Source: Terriglobia bacterium (lineage in GTDB: Bacteria > Acidobacteriota > Terriglobia > UBA7540). From it: a stretch of DNA of 7,087 bases. How positions within the stretch are numbered: the first letter of the stretch is position 1; every line of letters starts with the position of its first letter. The notes beneath the pieces were generated by a model, which saw only the letters and a list, made by a program, of their open reading frames with translations, did not search any database and had not been told where the DNA came from. The stretch covers positions 1 through 7,087 of the forward strand of contig JAIQGB010000287.1 in NCBI GenBank assembly GCA_020072905.1. Reading direction: 5' to 3'. The position numbers were made by a program, and so were the translations under genes. Positions 6,392 to 7,087 of the stretch are shown in pieces.

Positions 6392-6415
6392 AGGCATCCG
6401 AACTCCGCAGCGCAA
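6387..6415 (-). promoter_or_regulatory. Promoter for the TPR gene, sharing the -10 with the opposite strand
   Basis: Read on the minus strand, TTGCGC (6415-6410, 4 of 6 matches) is followed after exactly 17 bp by TATACT (6392-6387, 5 of 6). The predicted start is near 6380, so the leader to the ATG at 6273 is about 107 nt and contains the 6294-6317 hairpin. This is the better match of the two divergent elements. Confidence 0.55.
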
Positions 6416-6493
6416 ATCCACCGCACGGGATGAGGACGATGTCTTCGTCCACGTGGCTCGCAGCCGCTCCGGAGTGCGAACGAACCAGCACGC

Positions 6494-7015
6494 ATGCGAC
6501 CGCAGACCGGCAAGACCGTGGCCGAATCCACCGTGGAGATGGTGGAGGTGGTCTTGCCGAACGACGCGAACCCGCTCGGCAACATTCTGGGCGGCAAGGT
6601 GATGCACCTGATTGACATCGCCGGGGCGATCGCAGCGCATCGTCATTCACGGCGGGAGGTCGTGACGGTTTCGGTCGATTACCTGGATTTCGTTTACCCG
6701 ATCCGGATCGGTCAGTTGATCCGCTTGCGGGCCTACGTGACACGCGTTTTCAAGACGTCGATGGAAGTGGAAGTGAAAGTCTACATGGAAGACTACATCA
6801 CGGGCGAGCAACGGCAGACCAGTTCCGCGTTCGTGACCTATGTCGCTCTGGACGCGGAAGGGAAGCCCACATCGGTTCCACGGCTCCTCGTGCGCACGGC
6901 GGAAGAGCGCCGTCGCCACCGGGAGGCCCTGGTGCGCCGTCGTCGCCGCCTGGCGATGGCCTCCCGCGCGCATCGCCGCTACTTCGAGAAACACCCAAAA
7001 AGGAAACGCCCTTAG
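6494..7015 (+). CDS. Acyl-CoA thioesterase, hotdog fold (YciA/ACOT type)
   Basis: The enzyme hydrolyses acyl-CoA thioesters to free acid and CoA in the cytoplasm. The 173-residue protein has a single hotdog domain at about 10-120. The signature LPNDANPLGNILGGKVMHLID (21-41) holds the expected catalytic pair: N26 (the Asn of the DTN motif in YciA) and D41 (the Asp at the same place as YciA D44). VVTVSVDYLDFVYPIRIG (56-73) is the second conserved block and SSAFVTYVALD (110-120) the closing strand. Such enzymes assemble as hexamers or double-hotdog units. Residues 139-173 are a highly basic tail (14 Arg and 3 Lys in 35). The ATG at 6494 fits the usual family N-terminus about 25 residues ahead of the catalytic Asn, but no Shine-Dalgarno sequence lies at normal distance: GGAG at 6471-6474 is 19 nt away. 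Chain-length preference cannot be told from sequence. Confidence 0.92.
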   Translation: MRPQTGKTVAESTVEMVEVVLPNDANPLGNILGGKVMHLIDIAGAIAAHRHSRREVVTVSVDYLDFVYPIRIGQLIRLRAYVTRVFKTSMEVEVKVYMEDYITGEQRQTSSAFVTYVALDAEGKPTSVPRLLVRTAEERRRHREALVRRRRRLAMASRAHRRYFEKHPKRKRP

Positions 7016-7087
7016 ACGCGGTGGTTTGAATCGCCGCCGCGACCGCCCCCCGCCCGCGCGTACTGGGCCGGACGAAGCGCTTACGCC
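7016..7087. other. Window edge with no supported gene
   Basis: These 72 very GC-rich bases follow the thioesterase stop. A plus-strand frame beginning with TTG at 7026-7028 is open to the edge, and minus-strand frames are also open. None has a recognisable motif or ribosome binding site at normal distance. I see no terminator hairpin with a T-tract. Confidence 0.4.

Noticed and set aside
6430..6615. 61-codon plus-strand frame overlapping the thioesterase start
   Set aside because: It is out of frame with the thioesterase, has no motif, and covers the conserved catalytic region in the wrong frame.
6274..6618. Upstream extension of the TPR frame
   Set aside because: The extra ~115 residues lack TPR or other character, cross the predicted promoters and run antisense to the thioesterase start; the ATG at 6273 begins the TPR-like sequence.
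7026..7087. Possible new gene starting with TTG at 7026
   Set aside because: Only about 20 codons are visible, with a rare start codon, no recognisable sequence and no ribosome binding site at normal distance.
1..7087. CRISPR arrays, tRNA/rRNA genes, insertion sequences, phage or defence systems
   Set aside because: No spaced direct repeats, cloverleaf-like sequences, transposase or integrase motifs, or defence-protein signatures were seen on either strand.

Overview
The window is GC-rich, densely coded bacterial DNA from a diderm (outer-membrane) organism: it carries a BamA outer-membrane assembly factor followed by a Skp/OmpH-type periplasmic chaperone. The style of the BamA POTRA inserts, the Arg-rich hotdog thioesterase and the short TPR protein fit an Acidobacteriota-like genome. 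That placement is by recognition only and no marker gene proves it.

Layout. (1) 2-2815, plus: bamA, with its 5' end cut off by the window edge. (2) 2882-3544, plus: Skp/OmpH chaperone with a long Ala/Pro/Lys tail. A hairpin at 3574-3606 separates it from the convergent next gene. (3) 3641-5068, minus: a cation diffusion facilitator (CDF) metal exporter carrying three tandem C-terminal metal-binding domains instead of one. A TATAAT box lies so close to its ATG that the transcript should be leaderless. (4) 5150-5965, minus: a RhaT-like sugar/proton symporter that lacks its first ~70 residues. (5) 5845-6273, minus: a small TPR protein whose last codons run out of frame into the truncated rhaT. 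Together (4) and (5) look like the scar of a deletion that removed the end of one gene and the beginning of the next. (6) 6274-6493: a 220-bp divergent intergenic region. It holds two promoter-like elements on opposite strands that share one -10 region, and a perfect 8-bp hairpin in the leader of the TPR gene. (7) 6494-7015, plus: an acyl-CoA thioesterase of the YciA/ACOT type with a strongly basic tail. No gene-free stretch exceeds about 220 bp.

How the genes work together. bamA and skp form one functional unit: Skp-type chaperones carry unfolded outer-membrane proteins across the periplasm and BamA folds them into the membrane. The same gene order is seen in Proteobacteria. The rest are unrelated housekeeping or transport genes. 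The points most worth a second look are the triplicated CDF regulatory domain, in which every copy keeps the ligand positions known from YiiP; the TPR-RhaT deletion junction; the symmetric divergent promoter; and the leaderless CDF start.
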